Part shown: piece after piece, positions 61,600 to 64,000 of the stretch | Layout of the letters: each line of letters opens with the position of its first letter | Position numbering within the stretch: position 1 is the first letter of the stretch | Origin: Bacillus sp. SORGH_AS_0510 | GTDB taxonomy: Bacteria > Bacillota > Bacilli > Bacillales > Cytobacillaceae | DNA length: 64,000 nucleotides | Assembly (NCBI RefSeq): GCF_030818775.1 | Contig: NZ_JAUTAU010000001.1 | Location: 4,096,001 to 4,160,000, forward strand | Direction of reading: 5' to 3' | The notes under the pieces: model-generated | Seen by the model: only the letters and a program-made list of their open reading frames with translations | The model's database searches: none | Told to the model about the DNA's origin: nothing | Made by a program: the position numbers and the translations under genes

Positions 61600-63672
61600 T
61601 TATTTCAACGAAATCTTCACAATATCATCCAAATATTTCGTTATATTATATCCATAAATCTCTAGTCTTTTGGGGATTATTTTTTCTCCAGTGTTGTTAC
61701 CTTCTACCTTCATACTTTCAACTGTAACGAAATAACGGGGCTGCTCGATGTCTTCATAAGAGGCAGCCATATCTTCTTTGTATTCTTCTCCGTTTTTGTC
61801 AACGAGCACTCCTTCAGAACTCATCTCCATAGAACTTGGTTCATTTTCATCCTCACCGATAATATTGTATTGAAGCGACTCATATGCTCGATTCTCTACT
61901 TCATAATTGCTTATGACAATTTTGGTTGGCTGTCCAATTTCCACCCTGTCGATCGAGATTGTACTTCCTGCATATTCAAAGGTTTGAGGATATTCCTGGG
62001 TAGCATTCAGTTCGATAGTTTTTGGGTCTTGAATAGTTAAATGAATAGCGCCGAATTTAACGCTAACCGCTTTTGGCTTTTCTCCAAAAAGAGGGTCAAA
62101 GTTTGTTTGAAAAGTACTCCAATTCATTTCTTGTTTTGTATCTAAATAAGAGCGTCCATACAAATCCGCTTTCGCTTTCTTATTGTTCACTTCTAGATAG
62201 TCAAAATTGAGATTATCTATCCATTTTTCAGACTCGTCATTGGGAATACTATATTGCAGAATTGTCGCTGTTGGAGCAATGGTCAGTTTATCAAATCTAA
62301 TGGGAATACCCTCGACTTCTGTTTTTTCATCCAATGCATATTCGGCGGAAGGTTGTTTTATTACAGGGATCTTGAAGTTCCACTCCCCTGTTTCATATTC
62401 CATGTTCTCGTAAGCCCTAATACTATTCAGATCAGAGGAATCACGAATCAATTTCTGAACCTTTGTGATTTTCAATTTGATAGTCCCGTTTTTCTTGGAG
62501 AGTGGCAGCAGACTCATCTTCCCGTGATACACGTTCTTTTTTTCGTTATTTACAGCGGATTCATGGTTAAGAGGATATTCCCTTAGATTTGCTTCTCGGC
62601 TCATGATTTCATAGGCATTCTCTACTAAAACCCCATCCTGACTATTCATCACATATTGATTATCTCCATCTGTATCTTCTATTTCATAAAAAACAATCGT
62701 TTGAACATCATCAGCAATCGCACCCTTGATCTTAATTTTTACCCCATTGCTTTCCGCTTCCAAATTCATCCTCTCACCCAGGCCTTGTTGAAGATACCTA
62801 CTCAATTCTGGATCTTTTTCCGTCCATGAATAGTAGAGGCTGGCAAACGCTCCTGTAAAATATTCAATCCCCATTAACAATGCAAAAATACTTGCAAAAA
62901 CAAGTCCCATTCTTTTACGTTTCTTATTCTTTTGTTGTCTGTGCTTTTCCACTTCAGCCAACCTATTTACGACGTTCTCCATGAAACCAGAAGGCACATG
63001 GAAACCCTCCAACCTTTCCGTAAGATTTAACATGGTTAACATGACATCCTGAAAGGCAGCCAAATCCTCCTGACAATTTTGGCAATGAAAAATATGTTTC
63101 TCTAAATCAATCTTTTTCGGTCGATCCATCGTTCTTTCTAGGTAATCCAAGTAACTCATATGATATTCTTCACAGCCATTAAAGGATGACCCGTACCCCA
63201 TTACATTTCTTAGTGACTGGATTCCGGAAACCAAATGCTCTTTCAGCTTCTCTACTGAAATTTGGAGAAGCTGTGCCACTTCCTCATTAGGGATTCCTTT
63301 TATATATGTAAGTACCATCACATCTTTTTCGTACCCATTCAATTGATCTAGTGCTTTAAATAAATCCTGACGTGGTTCACTATCTCCTGAATCTTGTAAA
63401 CTACTATTATCAGAAAGCTCCTGGCAAGTATGTATGAAAATGGATGTAACCCACATTTCGAATGATGTTTCATTTTTCATTTGTCGCATTTCCTTATGGG
63501 CTTTTATTATAGTCCTGAAAAATAGCTCTTCCATTTGCTGTTGACTTTTAAGATAGGACCAACCAAGTGCAAAGAACGAGTGTAAATGTTGCTCGAACCA
63601 ATCTACGATGGATTCCATGCCTTTTACACTTACATTTGTGATCGAAATAGTATCTATTTTTGCTGGGACCAT
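61600..63672 (-). CDS. Fused ECF sigma factor and membrane anti-sigma protein
   Basis: A 690-residue protein combining parts usually encoded separately. Residues about 20-155 resemble an ECF sigma factor: an N-terminal region-2-like helical segment, and a region-4 helix-turn-helix (LNGYEKDVMVLTYIKGIP, then EVAQLLQISVEKLKEHL). A zinc-type anti-sigma motif follows (H193-x3-C197-x2-C200 in HIFHCQNC), with one membrane helix at about 256-272. The last 400 residues are extracytoplasmic and resemble DUF4179/DUF5643 domains. The ATG at 63672 has AGGGGGG upstream. It may signal stress from outside to transcription in one chain; this is inference. Confidence 0.8.
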   Translation of the reverse strand: MVPAKIDTISITNVSVKGMESIVDWFEQHLHSFFALGWSYLKSQQQMEELFFRTIIKAHKEMRQMKNETSFEMWVTSIFIHTCQELSDNSSLQDSGDSEPRQDLFKALDQLNGYEKDVMVLTYIKGIPNEEVAQLLQISVEKLKEHLVSGIQSLRNVMGYGSSFNGCEEYHMSYLDYLERTMDRPKKIDLEKHIFHCQNCQEDLAAFQDVMLTMLNLTERLEGFHVPSGFMENVVNRLAEVEKHRQQKNKKRKRMGLVFASIFALLMGIEYFTGAFASLYYSWTEKDPELSRYLQQGLGERMNLEAESNGVKIKIKGAIADDVQTIVFYEIEDTDGDNQYVMNSQDGVLVENAYEIMSREANLREYPLNHESAVNNEKKNVYHGKMSLLPLSKKNGTIKLKITKVQKLIRDSSDLNSIRAYENMEYETGEWNFKIPVIKQPSAEYALDEKTEVEGIPIRFDKLTIAPTATILQYSIPNDESEKWIDNLNFDYLEVNNKKAKADLYGRSYLDTKQEMNWSTFQTNFDPLFGEKPKAVSVKFGAIHLTIQDPKTIELNATQEYPQTFEYAGSTISIDRVEIGQPTKIVISNYEVENRAYESLQYNIIGEDENEPSSMEMSSEGVLVDKNGEEYKEDMAASYEDIEQPRYFVTVESMKVEGNNTGEKIIPKRLEIYGYNITKYLDDIVKISLK

Positions 63673-63756
63673 CTATGTGTTCCCCCCTTTTATCTTCTCT
63701 TTATACCTAATGATATAAGTTGAGTACGTTTTTTACAATATCTGTATAATATAAAA

Positions 63757-63790
63757 GAAGCAGGTGATACCTAATTAGGAATCCTGCTTC
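63757..63790 (-). terminator. Terminator after the partial gene at the window end
   Basis: GAAGCAGG and CCTGCTTC arms with an inner pairing AGGT / ACCT region. T-rich on both sides. Confidence 0.65.
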
Positions 63791-63830
63791 TTAATTTAAA
63801 ACTATCTGCGGAACTACTTCGACCAAGAGT

Positions 63831-64000
63831 CTATTCTTCTTCCCTAGGAAGTTCAACTGTAAATGGTTTTAAGTCCTTAGATGGGACAAAGCTTGAAAAA
63901 TCAAATAGCAACATGGTATTTTCCAGCTTAAAATTCTCAATTCTTTCTTCTCCGTTTAAATCAAAAGTAGATTGGAAGTGTGCTGTTTTCTTATCCATCA
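63831..64000 (-). CDS. Partial gene, C-terminal end only
   Basis: The last 56 codons of a minus-strand gene whose start is beyond the window. It ends [11 protein letters not shown], preceded by [17 protein letters not shown]. The short beta-strand pattern resembles the end of the DUF5643-type domains, and it lies upstream of the sigma/anti-sigma fusion, so a related regulator or anti-sigma is possible. I cannot name it from this fragment. Confidence 0.5.
   Translation of the reverse strand, partial: MDKKTAHFQSTFDLNGEERIENFKLENTMLLFDFSSFVPSKDLKPFTVELPREEE

Overview
This looks like chromosomal DNA of a low-G+C, endospore-forming Bacillaceae member. The evidence is Bacillus-type Shine-Dalgarno sites (AGGAGG), a small acid-soluble spore protein gene (sspK), an yfh/mutY/recX neighbourhood with the same gene families as in Bacillus subtilis, AhrC-type ARG boxes and an S-box riboswitch. 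I cannot fix the genus; Neobacillus, Mesobacillus or Bacillus sensu lato are all plausible. I see no tRNA, rRNA, CRISPR array, prophage or plasmid backbone. One complete insertion sequence is present.

Layout. 1-6.7 kb: the yfh housekeeping cluster (yfhS, mutY, yfhP, yfhJ, sspK, yfhH, an SDR dehydrogenase, recX, yfhF, yfhE, yfhD). 6.8-10.2 kb: a DoxX-family gene behind a perfect Rex-type palindrome, a DnaA-box cluster, a 52-bp tandem hairpin array, a SAM-I riboswitch driving an ACT-less homoserine dehydrogenase, an unannotated gene that seems to start at ATT, and a 21-bp periodic array. 10.2-22.6 kb: the whole arginine pathway on the minus strand, argC-J-B-D-carA-carB-argF followed by argG-argH with its own promoter and a perfect ARG box. 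22.8-25.4 kb: a DUF4395 gene and a second 52-bp hairpin array, split by a 1397-bp IS3-family element whose 4-bp target duplication can be read exactly.

25.5-38.6 kb: a DUF4317 gene, aroK-aroD, a five-gene peptide ABC transporter operon (binding protein frameshifted), a frameshifted BCCT transporter, an acyl-CoA dehydrogenase, a second 21-bp array and a Mta/TipAL-like MerR regulator. 38.9-45.5 kb: EthD-like and DoxX-like small genes, a UvrC-N-terminal-like GIY-YIG nuclease, a POT peptide transporter, a YgbA-like protein, small stress proteins and selO. 45.5-49.7 kb: a five-gene operon coding for a flavinylated extracytoplasmic redox protein, its ApbE flavin transferase, an RnfD/NqrB-like membrane protein and a two-component system. 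49.8-56.4 kb: a YgjP-like metallopeptidase, a CwlO-like NlpC/P60 hydrolase, a VOC protein, and a frameshifted MMPL exporter with its MarR regulator. 56.5-64 kb: two unknown genes, a kynureninase-permease pair with a divergent TetR regulator and twin operators, and a single-chain sigma/anti-sigma fusion protein; the last gene is cut by the window edge.

Together the window is mostly core metabolism (arginine, aromatic and methionine precursors, DNA repair) mixed with nutrient uptake and stress modules. Its least ordinary aspects are the several classes of intergenic repeat with regular period, the flavin electron-transfer operon, the sigma/anti-sigma fusion, and three single-base frameshifts in transport genes that may be sequencing errors.
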